From: Bacteroides thetaiotaomicron VPI-5482
Lineage (GTDB): Bacteria; Bacteroidota; Bacteroidia; Bacteroidales; Bacteroidaceae
Direction of reading: 5' to 3'
DNA length: 64,000 nt
Assembly (NCBI RefSeq): GCF_000011065.1
Contig: NC_004663.1
Location: 4,774,001 to 4,838,000, forward strand
The position numbers and the translations under genes were made by a program. This document shows positions 38,865 through 49,238 of the stretch, piece by piece. Positions within the stretch are counted from its first letter, which is position 1; the number at the start of each line of letters is the position of its first letter. Under the pieces are notes generated by a model, which ran no database searches, was not told where the DNA came from, and worked only from the letters and a program-made list of their open reading frames with translations.

Positions 38865-38917
38865 CAAATATAGCAACCATCTTGAGACTTTGGGTTGTCT
38901 AGAATAAAAATACAAGT
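38865..38917 (-). promoter_or_regulatory. susB operon promoter and candidate SusR element
   Basis: The -7 box reads TATATTTG on the minus strand (38865-38872). No TTTG is seen at -33, consistent with activator dependence. ACTTGTATTTTTATTCTA (38900-38917) ends exactly 27 bp upstream of the -7 box and matches the corresponding susA element in 14 of 18 bases. Its upstream part overlaps a perfect palindrome AATACAA-AC-TTGTATT (38909-38924). Confidence 0.6.
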
Positions 38918-38997
38918 TTGTATTAATGTTAATGTTTTGTTTTACAGTAGTTTATTTCTTTTCTGTATTCTGATAAATATAAGTTGAAGTGAACTTA

Positions 38998-42693
<3,696 letters not shown>

Positions 42694-42781
42694 GTACACT
42701 CTAGTCTCTCTTCATGTCTCCAATAGACATAGGTATGATATGACTAATTGATTGTATATGAATGGCTTAGAGTTTCCATGA

Positions 42782-42891
42782 ATTTCCTGCTTTGGAAACT
42801 GTCGTTTCCCGGTGTGGGAACGATCGTTTCCTTTAAAGGTAACTCTCGTTTCTCGGTGAGGGAACGCCCGTTTCCTAACGGGATGATGTGT
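42782..42891. repeat. 22-bp-period dyad array 2 (GTTTCC/GGAAAC, 5 units)
   Basis: GTTTCC-type arms begin at 42782 (ATTTCC), 42804, 42826, 42848 (GTTTCT) and 42870; their inverted partners GGAAAC, GGGAAC, GGTAAC and GGGAAC begin at 42794, 42816, 42838 and 42860. Every step is exactly 22 bp. Each unit is 6-bp arm, 6-nt loop, 6-bp arm, 4-bp spacer. Loops and spacers differ between units while the arms stay nearly constant. The fifth unit lacks a clear right arm, and the IS3 element begins at its end. The array lies downstream of susR, before what was a convergent intergenic region. Confidence 0.88.
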
Positions 42892-43093
42892 ACTGGTTTT
42901 AGTTGACAACTTCGTTTGTTATAACTGAATTAGTTTACTCAATATACTTTAATATCTAAATAGGTTTACTTTTGTTATTCTTATTCCTATGTTAGTTGTC
43001 TTTTGTTGGTGCTTGCAAATTTATGCATCTTCCTTTATTTACGCAAGCCTTCTTCAGGAAAATGTAATGTTGCCAACAACCAAAAACTCTTCG

Positions 43094-43139
43094 GTCGGGG
43101 ATCGCCCTAGCGGCAAGGGGCGGGACCACCCGTCCCGAC
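43094..43139. other. GC-rich hairpin inside the IS 3' region
   Basis: GGGGCGGG (43117-43124) and CCCGTCCC (43129-43136) form an 8-bp stem with one G.T pair and a 4-nt loop; GTCGGG (43094-43099) and CCCGAC (43134-43139) can form an alternative or outer stem. The stretch 43091-43146 is strikingly GC-rich in AT-rich surroundings. It lies just downstream of the orfB stop on the transposase strand. Confidence 0.6.
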
Positions 43140-43148
43140 GAGCGGGTA

Positions 43149-44033
43149 TTATGCTGTTAATCCTCCCGTTTCGCTGACCACTTCCATAGGTGTCCTCATG
43201 TTTATCCCTTGATGAGGCCGCACATGATTATATACATATACAGCATCTTCAATGCGCTTGCTTACTTGCTCGAAGCTCTCATCATCACAGTCGAATAGCC
43301 AACCGTTTTTAATGGTGTTGTTCATTCTTTCAGCCAATGCATTATGTAAAGGATCACCACACTGCGTCATACTGATGTTGATTTGATGCTCTTTAAGCCT
43401 CTCTACATATTTATTTGAGCAATATTGGACACCCCGGTCGGAATGATGAATAAGAGTGCTCATGTCTATGTGATACTTCTCATAGAATGATATTGCCATC
43501 TCCAAAGCTTTCAAGGGCCCCTCCGTCTCAAGAGTTTTGTAAAGCGCATATCCCACGATGGCACGACTTGACGCATCGGTAAGCAACGAGAGGTAAGCCC
43601 AGCCCTGACCGGTGTTTACGTAGGTTATATCCGCCACTACCATAGCGCCCAATCTTGTAGCGACAAATTTGGGTGCAACATTCAACAGATCGGGGTAGAT
43701 ATAGTAATTATGGTTCGAATTCGTTGTTTTAGGACGCTTGCGACTTGTACGTTGACACAAACCATTGGAGCGAAAAATGTCATAACAACGATCACGACCG
43801 ATAACCATCTTTGGTCCAAACTTACTCACGCAGCAGGCGTATAACTCGCGCATACCAGCTTTGGGCATGAGTTCCAACAGTTCTTTGCAGTACAACACGA
43901 TGCTTGTGGTAAGGATATCAACCTCCAAATGTCGGTTCACATGCTTGTAATAACCTTGTCGGGTTATGCCGAAGTAATCACAGAGGAACTTTATACAACC
44001 ACGTTTGCGTCGGGATGAGTACCTCTGTGACAA
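43149..44033 (-). CDS. IS3-family transposase OrfB (DDE integrase domain)
   Basis: 294-aa rve-type catalytic part of the transposase. An HTH_21-like region (CDYFGITRQGYYKHVNRH, AGMRELYACCVSKFG) is followed by the DDE triad: D in VVADITYVNTGQGWAYLSLLTD, D in IHHSDRGVQYCS, and E in NALAERMNNTIKNGW, with YNHVRPHQGINMRTPMEV at the end. It has no ATG at its 5' end, only a TTG at 44033, because it is expressed as OrfAB fusion by -1 frameshifting at 44057-44063. It cuts and joins the IS ends. Confidence 0.94.
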   Translation of the reverse strand: MSQRYSSRRKRGCIKFLCDYFGITRQGYYKHVNRHLEVDILTTSIVLYCKELLELMPKAGMRELYACCVSKFGPKMVIGRDRCYDIFRSNGLCQRTSRKRPKTTNSNHNYYIYPDLLNVAPKFVATRLGAMVVADITYVNTGQGWAYLSLLTDASSRAIVGYALYKTLETEGPLKALEMAISFYEKYHIDMSTLIHHSDRGVQYCSNKYVERLKEHQINISMTQCGDPLHNALAERMNNTIKNGWLFDCDDESFEQVSKRIEDAVYVYNHVRPHQGINMRTPMEVVSETGGLTA

Positions 44034-44041
44034 GGTGTCGA

Positions 44042-44425
44042 TTACTTGGCATCGGAGTTTTTTCGTACCTTGATATGATACGTGGATTCAGCAAGATTGA
44101 TGAGTTCTTCGCACGCCTCGTGACGTAAACTCTCATCAGCAAGAGCCCGATGAAGTTTACGGTTCTCAGCACGCAATAGCGATAGTTCTTTCTGGAGCTC
44201 AGAAATACTAGAATCAATAGCATCGCTATTTACTGGTTTAGAGGATCTACCCATATCTTTGTCTTCTATTTGATACTTGTTAAGCCAATAAGTAAGAAGC
44301 TTGGCACAAAAGCCGTGACGCTTACAAAACTCAGATTTGCTCTCGGGACTTGATAAATACTCACGAATATAAGACATTCGTTCATCATCACTGTAATAGT
44401 TGTACTTCTTTTTCGAATATTTCAT
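44042..44425 (-). CDS. IS3-family transposase OrfA (helix-turn-helix and leucine zipper)
   Basis: 127-aa DNA-binding part. Start chosen at ATG 44425 (MKYSKKKYNYYSDDERMSYIREYL); the frame is open to a TTG at 44452. HTH region (SKSEFCKRHGFCAKLLTYWLNKY) is followed by a coiled-coil/leucine zipper (SISELQKELSLLRAENRKLHRALADESLRHEACEELI) typical of OrfA, used for dimerisation with the OrfAB fusion. It ends 11 bases after the slippery heptamer. Confidence 0.9.
   Translation of the reverse strand: MKYSKKKYNYYSDDERMSYIREYLSSPESKSEFCKRHGFCAKLLTYWLNKYQIEDKDMGRSSKPVNSDAIDSSISELQKELSLLRAENRKLHRALADESLRHEACEELINLAESTYHIKVRKNSDAK
44057..44063 (-). promoter_or_regulatory. -1 programmed frameshift slippery site AAAAAAC
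   Basis: On the minus strand the heptamer A AAA AAC is in phase with OrfA codons (CGA AAA AAC). A -1 slip places ribosomes in the OrfB frame (codon starting at 44057 is in register with 44033). This is a classic IS3-family arrangement producing the OrfAB transposase. Confidence 0.88.
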
Positions 44426-44527
44426 CTTTATTTTCGATTTTTGAAGTGTCAACTTATTCAGTACACTACAGGAAACATATCAAGAGAAGGGACCCAATGA
44501 AAATCATCTATTATAATGATAATATTA

Positions 44528-44603
44528 TTTAGGCACGGATTGCACGAATTTCACGGTCTTTAATTGAATAGAACCGTGTTAATCCGTGAAATCCGTGCCT
44601 AAA
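44528..44603. repeat. Long imperfect hairpin, candidate dispersed palindrome/terminator
   Basis: TTTAGGCACGGATT (44528-44541) is exactly complementary to 44590-44603, a 14-bp outer stem; internal segments (TTCACGGT and ACCGTG) can extend the structure. It lies between the IS end and the 3' end of the minus-strand phosphatase gene, so it may also terminate that message. It resembles short extragenic palindromes that recur in Bacteroides genomes, but copy number cannot be tested here. Confidence 0.6.
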
Positions 44604-44648
44604 TGAAAATAAATAGTGTTTTGATTACATATTCGTGCAGTCAATTCT

Positions 44649-46052
44649 TTATTTATATCCGGCAGCTTTAGCTATCCGTTTCGGAATTTCCGTATTGTCA
44701 ATCTTCTCACCGAACAGTTGAGAACCGGCACCGATAGCAAATACCGGCACATAACCGGCAGAGTGACCGCCGCTTACCCAGCCTACCATAGATATCTGGT
44801 CCATTACTTCTTTAGCGCGTGCAGCCATCGGCTCGCTTTTAGAGTACATGCTTTCGGCAAATACCACTTTATTTCTGACAAAGGATTGTTCGAACTCGTC
44901 ACGCAGCTTCTTTTCCTGTTCCCAGGAAATAGGGAACTGTTTCCAGAAGCCCATTTCTTCACCCAGGAATTCTTTCATGTCTTCCCAAGTCACTTTGTTG
45001 CCTTTTGATTTTCTTAGTTCGCTGATACGTCTGGACAATCCGTCAGCAGAATGTTTTTGATATTGCAATGCTTTCAGGTTCAACGCATATTTGCCTGTAC
45101 CTAGTACGATACCACCGGTTTCGTGGTCGGCCGTAACAACGATCAGTGTTTCTTTCGGATGTTTCTTGTAGAATTCGTAAGCTACTTTGATAGCGTCATC
45201 CATGTCCTTTACTTCATTGAATACGGTAGCGGCGTCATTACCGTGGCAAGCCCAGTCAATCTTTCCACCTTCTACCATTAAGAAGAATCCTTTGTTCTTG
45301 CCTTTGGTCAGGAAGTCGATTGCGCTTTCTGTGATTTGGGCGAGAGTCAAGTCGTCGCTTTTACGGTCGATAGCATAAGGCAGGCAGGATGGATCTTTGC
45401 CTTCTTCCTGTATCAGGATCATTTTGCCGGCATCCTTGCTTTTGGCTTTATAATCGCTGTAGCCACGTGCTACGGTGTAACCTGCTTCTTCGAAAATAGG
45501 GAAGATGTTGGGAGCGTCTTTCTTGTCATACGTCTTGTCCGGTTTCAGAAAACCACCGCCTGCATAGAAGTCAAAGTTTGCTTTTGTCAGGTCGACAGCG
45601 ATTTCATAATTCATATTACGGTCTGCCTGATGAGCGTAGAAAGCGGCAGGAGTGGCGTGGTCTACGCTGACGGAAGTAGTGACACCTACTTTCTTTCCGG
45701 CCTTCTTGGCTTTTTCGGCTACGGTTTCAATCGGGTTTTTGTCTTCTCCTACAGAGATGGCACTGTTGTAGGTCTTCTTTCCGGTAGCCAGTGCAGTACC
45801 CGCAGCGGCAGAGTCGGTAACAGAGTTTGTCGCGGAGAAAGTGGTTGCCATCGTTGCTACCGGAAATTGGGTGAACAATAAAGGTTCAACGCCGATGCGC
45901 CCGTTTTGCAGTTCTGCCTGATACATCTCTGTACCATTTACCTGATTGACTCCCATTCCGTCTCCGATGAAATAGAATACATACTTTGCCTGCTGACCGT
46001 TGGCTGCAACGGAAATAAGGACAAAGAGCAGTGTGTAAATCAACTTTTTCAT
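44649..46052 (-). CDS. Alkaline phosphatase
   Basis: 467-aa periplasmic alkaline phosphatase of the PhoA superfamily. Signal peptide, cleavage near ANGQ. Zinc/metal and nucleophile motifs: FIGDGMGVNQ (D31), VTDSAAAGTALATGKKT with nucleophile S81, VEGGKIDWACHGNDAATV, VTADHETGGIVLG, and VSGGHSAGYVPVFA with a late histidine ligand. It releases phosphate from organic esters. A -7 box at 46087-46094 gives it its own promoter, embedded in the efp terminator region. A second function, such as phosphodiesterase, cannot be excluded from sequence. Confidence 0.93.
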   Translation of the reverse strand: MKKLIYTLLFVLISVAANGQQAKYVFYFIGDGMGVNQVNGTEMYQAELQNGRIGVEPLLFTQFPVATMATTFSATNSVTDSAAAGTALATGKKTYNSAISVGEDKNPIETVAEKAKKAGKKVGVTTSVSVDHATPAAFYAHQADRNMNYEIAVDLTKANFDFYAGGGFLKPDKTYDKKDAPNIFPIFEEAGYTVARGYSDYKAKSKDAGKMILIQEEGKDPSCLPYAIDRKSDDLTLAQITESAIDFLTKGKNKGFFLMVEGGKIDWACHGNDAATVFNEVKDMDDAIKVAYEFYKKHPKETLIVVTADHETGGIVLGTGKYALNLKALQYQKHSADGLSRRISELRKSKGNKVTWEDMKEFLGEEMGFWKQFPISWEQEKKLRDEFEQSFVRNKVVFAESMYSKSEPMAARAKEVMDQISMVGWVSGGHSAGYVPVFAIGAGSQLFGEKIDNTEIPKRIAKAAGYK

Positions 46053-46086
46053 TCTTTTGTATCTTAATATTAGGGTTAGTGATGGA

Positions 46087-46094
46087 CAAAGGTA
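46087..46094 (-). promoter_or_regulatory. -7 box for the alkaline phosphatase gene
   Basis: Minus-strand TACCTTTG (TAnnTTTG), 35 bases upstream of the ATG. It starts immediately after the T tract of the efp terminator. No Pho-box-like sequence is recognised. Confidence 0.5.
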
Positions 46095-46133
46095 ATAAAA
46101 AACGGTGGAAGTGCCGAAGCAAATCCACCGTTT
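46095..46133 (-). terminator. Intrinsic terminator of efp
   Basis: On the minus strand AAACGGTGGA (46124-46133 complement) pairs perfectly with TCCACCGTTT (46100-46109 complement) over a 14-nt loop, followed by a T-rich TTTTTTATTA. It lies 22 bases after the efp stop. Confidence 0.8.
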
Positions 46134-46155
46134 CTTTATGTCATTTGTATGACAT

Positions 46156-46722
46156 TTATGCTTTTACGCGTCCTACGTAAGAACCGTCACGAGTGTCGAT
46201 TTCAATTGTTTCACCTTCGCTGATGAACAAAGGCACACGTACTGTTGCACCTGATTCTACGGTAGCAGGTTTCAGTGTGTTGGTGGCTGTATCACCTTTC
46301 ATTCCCGGTTCTGTATAAGTAACCTTCATCTGAACTTTGATCGGCATGTCTGCATAAAGTACAGTTTCGGTAGAAGCGTCAGAAACAACGTCCAGCACTG
46401 CACCTTCGAGCAAGAAGTCTACACCATTGATCAGGTCGTGAGCGATGGGGTGTTGGTCAAAAGTTTCCTGGTTCATGAAGATATAGTCTTCTCCTTCTTT
46501 ATACAGGAATTGGTATGGACGACGTTCAACGCGTACATCTTCCAGTTTTTCACCGATATTGAAACGGCGTTCGAGAACATAACCGCTTACTACGTCTTTC
46601 AGCTTGGTACGCATAAATGTGTTACCTTTACCTGGTTTTACATGCAGGAATTCTATACAGAAATAGAGCTTTCCGTCCATACGGATACAAGTTCCGTTTT
46701 TGATGTCTTGAGCATTAATCAT
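46156..46722 (-). CDS. efp: Elongation factor P
   Basis: 188-aa translation factor that relieves ribosome stalling at consecutive prolines. N-terminal KOW-like domain with HVKPGKGNTFMRTK; the tip lysine is K32 (equivalent to the modified position in E. coli EF-P), followed by two OB-fold domains and the C-terminal signature TGATVRVPLFISEGETIEIDTRDGSYVGRV-like end (here ESGATVRVPLF, IDTRDGSYVGRVKA). The gene is divergent from rpmH; both have TAnnTTTG boxes in the shared 192-bp region. Confidence 0.98.
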   Translation of the reverse strand: MINAQDIKNGTCIRMDGKLYFCIEFLHVKPGKGNTFMRTKLKDVVSGYVLERRFNIGEKLEDVRVERRPYQFLYKEGEDYIFMNQETFDQHPIAHDLINGVDFLLEGAVLDVVSDASTETVLYADMPIKVQMKVTYTEPGMKGDTATNTLKPATVESGATVRVPLFISEGETIEIDTRDGSYVGRVKA

Positions 46723-46780
46723 ACTGCTGTTTTTCTTATTATATTATTGTTATTTAATTGTCTTCGTCGTAATTCGAGTG

Positions 46781-46788
46781 CAAAAGTA
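46781..46788 (-). promoter_or_regulatory. -7 box for efp
   Basis: Minus-strand TACTTTTG matches TAnnTTTG, 59 bases upstream of the efp ATG. Confidence 0.55.
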
Positions 46789-46863
46789 ATCTAAATCAGT
46801 AAAAAACACAAAAACTTTTGAGCAAAAATGACTTATCGCTTGGTTAATTTAAAAAAAGTCTCT

Positions 46864-46871
46864 ATTTTTGC
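46864..46871 (+). promoter_or_regulatory. -7 box for rpmH
   Basis: TATTTTTG matches TAnnTTTG, 43 bases upstream of the rpmH ATG; a TTGG at 46841-46844 could serve as a -33 element. Confidence 0.6.
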
Positions 46872-46914
46872 AGCCCGATTACGTAGAATAATAACATAAA
46901 AACAAGATACAGTA

Positions 46915-47076
46915 ATGAAAAGAACATTTCAACCCTCTAACAGAAAGAGAAAGAACAAACACGGTTTCCGTGAGAGAATGGCATCGGCTAATGGTCGTAG
47001 AGTATTAGCTGCTCGCCGTGCGAAAGGCAGAAAGAAACTGACTGTTTCTGATGAGTACAACGGACAGAAGTGGTAA
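46915..47076 (+). CDS. rpmH: 50S ribosomal protein L34
   Basis: 53-aa basic protein, MKRTFQPSNRKRKNKHGFRERM followed by ASANGRRVLAARRAKGRKKL, the universal L34 signature, with a short C-terminal extension (TVSDEYNGQKW) typical of Bacteroidetes. It stands alone here, divergent from efp and far from dnaA/rnpA, with its own promoter and a strong terminator, so it is a monocistronic unit. Confidence 0.98.
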   Translation: MKRTFQPSNRKRKNKHGFRERMASANGRRVLAARRAKGRKKLTVSDEYNGQKW

Positions 47077-47091
47077 TCATCACTCAGAAAC

Positions 47092-47124
47092 AAAAAAGGC
47101 GGAGTTTTAAACTCCGCCTTTTTT
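47092..47124 (+). terminator. Strong intrinsic terminator after rpmH
   Basis: Six A residues and GGCGGAGTTT (47092-47107) pair perfectly with AAACTCCGCC and six T residues (47109-47124), leaving almost no loop. Symmetric, so potentially bidirectional. Confidence 0.92.
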
Positions 47125-47283
47125 GTTTGCTTCTATTTTCATTAAAGTTGGTTATAACTTCCTTTTTATGATAAAAAGTACAGGACTCTTGGCACAGTAG
47201 TTAAATAGAGTATTAAATAATGTTTAATGGAATGCTCTTTGTCACTTTTTAGCTTTCTTTGTCACAGATCATAGACGGAATAT

Positions 47284-47451
47284 ATGCGACAGACGGTTGT
47301 GCTCAGAGAATCCGGAAGCCGCATCCTAGAATATAAGGTTGTTGAAATCTATAGGAGTGGGGAATATAGTTGCAACAATTGTGGTGATGACAGGTGTCCT
47401 TGCATTTATGCAGGGACATTTTCATTGCCCACTATTCCGAAATTCAACTAA
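47284..47451 (+). CDS. Candidate small Cys-rich protein (55 aa) or sRNA locus
   Basis: ATG 47284 opens a 55-codon frame ending TAA at 47451, with protein start MRQTVVLRESGSRILEYKVV and a cysteine cluster YSCNNCGDDRCPCIY (CxxC, then CxC) suggesting a possible metal-binding knuckle. It lies in the otherwise empty 412-bp gap between rpmH and the PASTA gene. A 10-bp hairpin with TTTT tail (47395-47422) falls inside the frame, which argues instead for a small RNA ending there. A direct repeat TCTTTGTCAC (47236-47245 and 47256-47265) precedes it. I recognise no family. Confidence 0.35.
   Translation: MRQTVVLRESGSRILEYKVVEIYRSGEYSCNNCGDDRCPCIYAGTFSLPTIPKFN
47395..47422 (+). terminator. Hairpin with T tail in the rpmH-PASTA gap
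   Basis: TGTCCTTGCA (47395-47404) pairs with TGCAGGGACA (47409-47418) over all ten positions with one G.T pair and loop TTTA, followed by TTTTC. It looks like an intrinsic terminator with no annotated gene directly upstream. Confidence 0.55.
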
Positions 47452-47458
47452 TTTGTAG

Positions 47459-47466
47459 TATCTTTG
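47459..47466 (+). promoter_or_regulatory. -7 box for the PASTA-rluD-ddl operon
   Basis: TATCTTTG matches TAnnTTTG, 22 bases before the PASTA ATG, giving a very short leader. Confidence 0.6.
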
Positions 47467-47488
47467 GCGCGGATTAACAGCAAAGCGT

Positions 47489-48139
47489 ATGACAATCAAA
47501 GAATTCTTTTCTTTTAAAACAAATAAATATTTCTGGGTGAATATCCTTGTCATGATTGTGGCAGTGGTGCTGATTGTGTTCGGCGTGATGAAATGGCTGG
47601 ATGTTTATACTCGTCACGGTGAGGCGGTGGTTGTGCCCGATGTAAAAGGGATGACTGTGGATGAAGCTTCAAAAATGTTCCGCAATCACGGATTGGTATG
47701 TGTCGTTTCCGATTCTAATTATGTGAAGAATATGGCAGCTGGCATTGTACTTGATGTCAACCCGGGAATCGGACAAAAAGTGAAAGAAGGCCGCACCATT
47801 TACCTGACTATCAATACACTGAGTATTCCTTTACGTGCTGTTCCCGATGTGGCGGACAACAGTTCTCTGCGCCAGGCACAGGCGAAAGTGCTTGCTGCCG
47901 GATTCAAGCTGACCGAGATTCAGTTGATGAACGGTGAGAAGGACTGGGTGTACGGCATTAAATATCAGGGGCGCTCATTGAATGCGGGAGATAAAGTACC
48001 TTTGGGAGCTGCATTGACACTGATGGTAGGAAACGGAGAAAACGAACCGTTGGAAAGCGACTCCATGGAAAATGTTGAAGGGGCAGATGAACCTGTTTCC
48101 TCAGAATCCCCTTCAAGTCAGGATGATAGTTGGTTTTAA
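47489..48139 (+). CDS. PASTA-domain membrane protein
   Basis: 216-aa protein with a short cytoplasmic N-terminus, one membrane segment (YFWVNILVMIVAVVLIVFGVMKW, about residues 14-36) and two PASTA domains facing the periplasm: VVPDVKGMTVDEASKMFRNHGLVCVVSDSNYVKN and AVPDVADNSSLRQAQAKVLAAGFKLTEIQLMNG. A Ser/Glu-rich tail ends the protein. PASTA domains bind muropeptides or beta-lactams in kinases and PBPs; here no catalytic domain is attached. Its operon with rluD and the peptidoglycan gene ddl supports a cell-wall role. Function inferred. Confidence 0.88.
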   Translation: MTIKEFFSFKTNKYFWVNILVMIVAVVLIVFGVMKWLDVYTRHGEAVVVPDVKGMTVDEASKMFRNHGLVCVVSDSNYVKNMAAGIVLDVNPGIGQKVKEGRTIYLTINTLSIPLRAVPDVADNSSLRQAQAKVLAAGFKLTEIQLMNGEKDWVYGIKYQGRSLNAGDKVPLGAALTLMVGNGENEPLESDSMENVEGADEPVSSESPSSQDDSWF

Positions 48140-48164
48140 TTGATAAATAACGAAACAGATTCAC

Positions 48165-49238
48165 ATGATCGAGGAAGAACTTCCGGATGAACTGGAGAAT
48201 GATTTGGATGATATAGAACCTGTCGGTGACGAATCCCAGCTTTACGAACATTTTCGGGTGGTCGTAGACAAGGGACAGGCGATGGTCAGAGTCGACAAAT
48301 ATCTGTTCGAACGTATTGTCAATGCTTCGCGCAACCGTATTCAGAAGGCTGCCGAAGATGGATTCGTCATGGCTAACGGTAAGCCGGTGAAGAGCAGCTA
48401 CAAGGTTAAGCCGCTCGATGTCATTACCGTCATGATGGACCGTCCTCGTTATGAGAACGAGATTATTCCCGAAAATATCCCCCTTAATATCGTTTACGAA
48501 GATCCATATGTAATGGTAGTGAACAAGCCTGCGGGACTGGTAGTACATCCGGGACACGGAAACTATCACGGTACGCTTGTCAATGCGTTGGCATGGCACA
48601 TGAAAGATATTCCTGAATATGATGCCAATGACCCGCACGTCGGCCTGGTCCACCGGATTGATAAAGATACGTCCGGTCTGCTGGTGATTGCCAAGACGCC
48701 GGATGCCAAGACCAACCTCGGAATACAATTCTTTAATAAGACGACCAAACGCAGATACCGTGCCCTTGTCTGGGGAAATGTGGAACAGGATGAAGGCACG
48801 ATTGTAGGCAGTATCGCCCGTAATCCGAAAGACCGGATGCAGATGGCGGTTATGTCCGACCCGTCGATGGGCAAGCACGCGGTCACTCATTATCGGGTGC
48901 TTGAACGGCTGGGATATGTCACGCTGGTAGAGTGCATACTCGAAACCGGACGTACTCATCAGATTCGTGTCCACATGAAACATATCGGGCATGTACTTTT
49001 CAATGACGAACGCTATGGCGGTCACGAAATTCTGAAAGGTACTCACTTTAGTAAATACAAACAATTTGTAAATAATTGCTTTGACACTTGTCCCCGGCAG
49101 GCTCTGCATGCCATGACATTGGGGTTCGTACATCCCGTCACAGGCGAAGAGATGTACTTTACTTCCGAACTTCCGGATGACATGACCCGGCTTATCGAGA
49201 AGTGGCGAGGCTATATAAGTAACAGAGAAATAGAATGA
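48165..49238 (+). CDS. rluD: Ribosomal large-subunit pseudouridine synthase, RluD family
   Basis: 357-aa enzyme that makes pseudouridine in 23S rRNA. An acidic N-terminal extension is followed by an S4 RNA-binding domain (about 40-90; VRVDKYLFERIVNASRNRIQKAAEDGFVMANG) and the catalytic domain with HRIDKDTSGLL, catalytic aspartate D166, plus NKPAGLVVHPG and ETGRTHQIRVHMKHIGHVLFNDERYGG. Starts 25 bp after the PASTA gene and overlaps ddl by 4 bp (ATGA), so it is translationally coupled. Confidence 0.95.
   Translation: MIEEELPDELENDLDDIEPVGDESQLYEHFRVVVDKGQAMVRVDKYLFERIVNASRNRIQKAAEDGFVMANGKPVKSSYKVKPLDVITVMMDRPRYENEIIPENIPLNIVYEDPYVMVVNKPAGLVVHPGHGNYHGTLVNALAWHMKDIPEYDANDPHVGLVHRIDKDTSGLLVIAKTPDAKTNLGIQFFNKTTKRRYRALVWGNVEQDEGTIVGSIARNPKDRMQMAVMSDPSMGKHAVTHYRVLERLGYVTLVECILETGRTHQIRVHMKHIGHVLFNDERYGGHEILKGTHFSKYKQFVNNCFDTCPRQALHAMTLGFVHPVTGEEMYFTSELPDDMTRLIEKWRGYISNREIE

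Larger units (their letters stand above)
42889..44465 (-). mobile_element. IS3-family (IS150-like) insertion sequence, 1577 bp
   Basis: The right end (upstream of orfA) reads inward TGTACTGAATAAGTTGACAC; the left end reads inward TGTACTGGTTTTAGTTGACA. These inverted repeats start with the TG expected for the family and share TGTACTG and AGTTGACA. The element encodes OrfA and OrfB, joined by a -1 frameshift site. About 260 bp of non-coding DNA lie between the orfB stop and the left end, unusually long for IS3, and include a GC-rich hairpin. I see no target-site duplication (left flank GATG, right flank CTAC). It sits between susR and the alkaline phosphatase gene and appears intact. Confidence 0.85.

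Noticed and set aside
43063..43080. Alternative left end of the IS (TGTAATGTTGCC)
   Set aside because: Matches the right-end repeat poorly compared with TGTACTGGTTTTAGTTGACA at 42889.
42989..43177. 62-aa plus-strand frame in the IS tail
   Set aside because: Overlaps the orfB end in antisense and crosses the GC-rich hairpin; no family resemblance.
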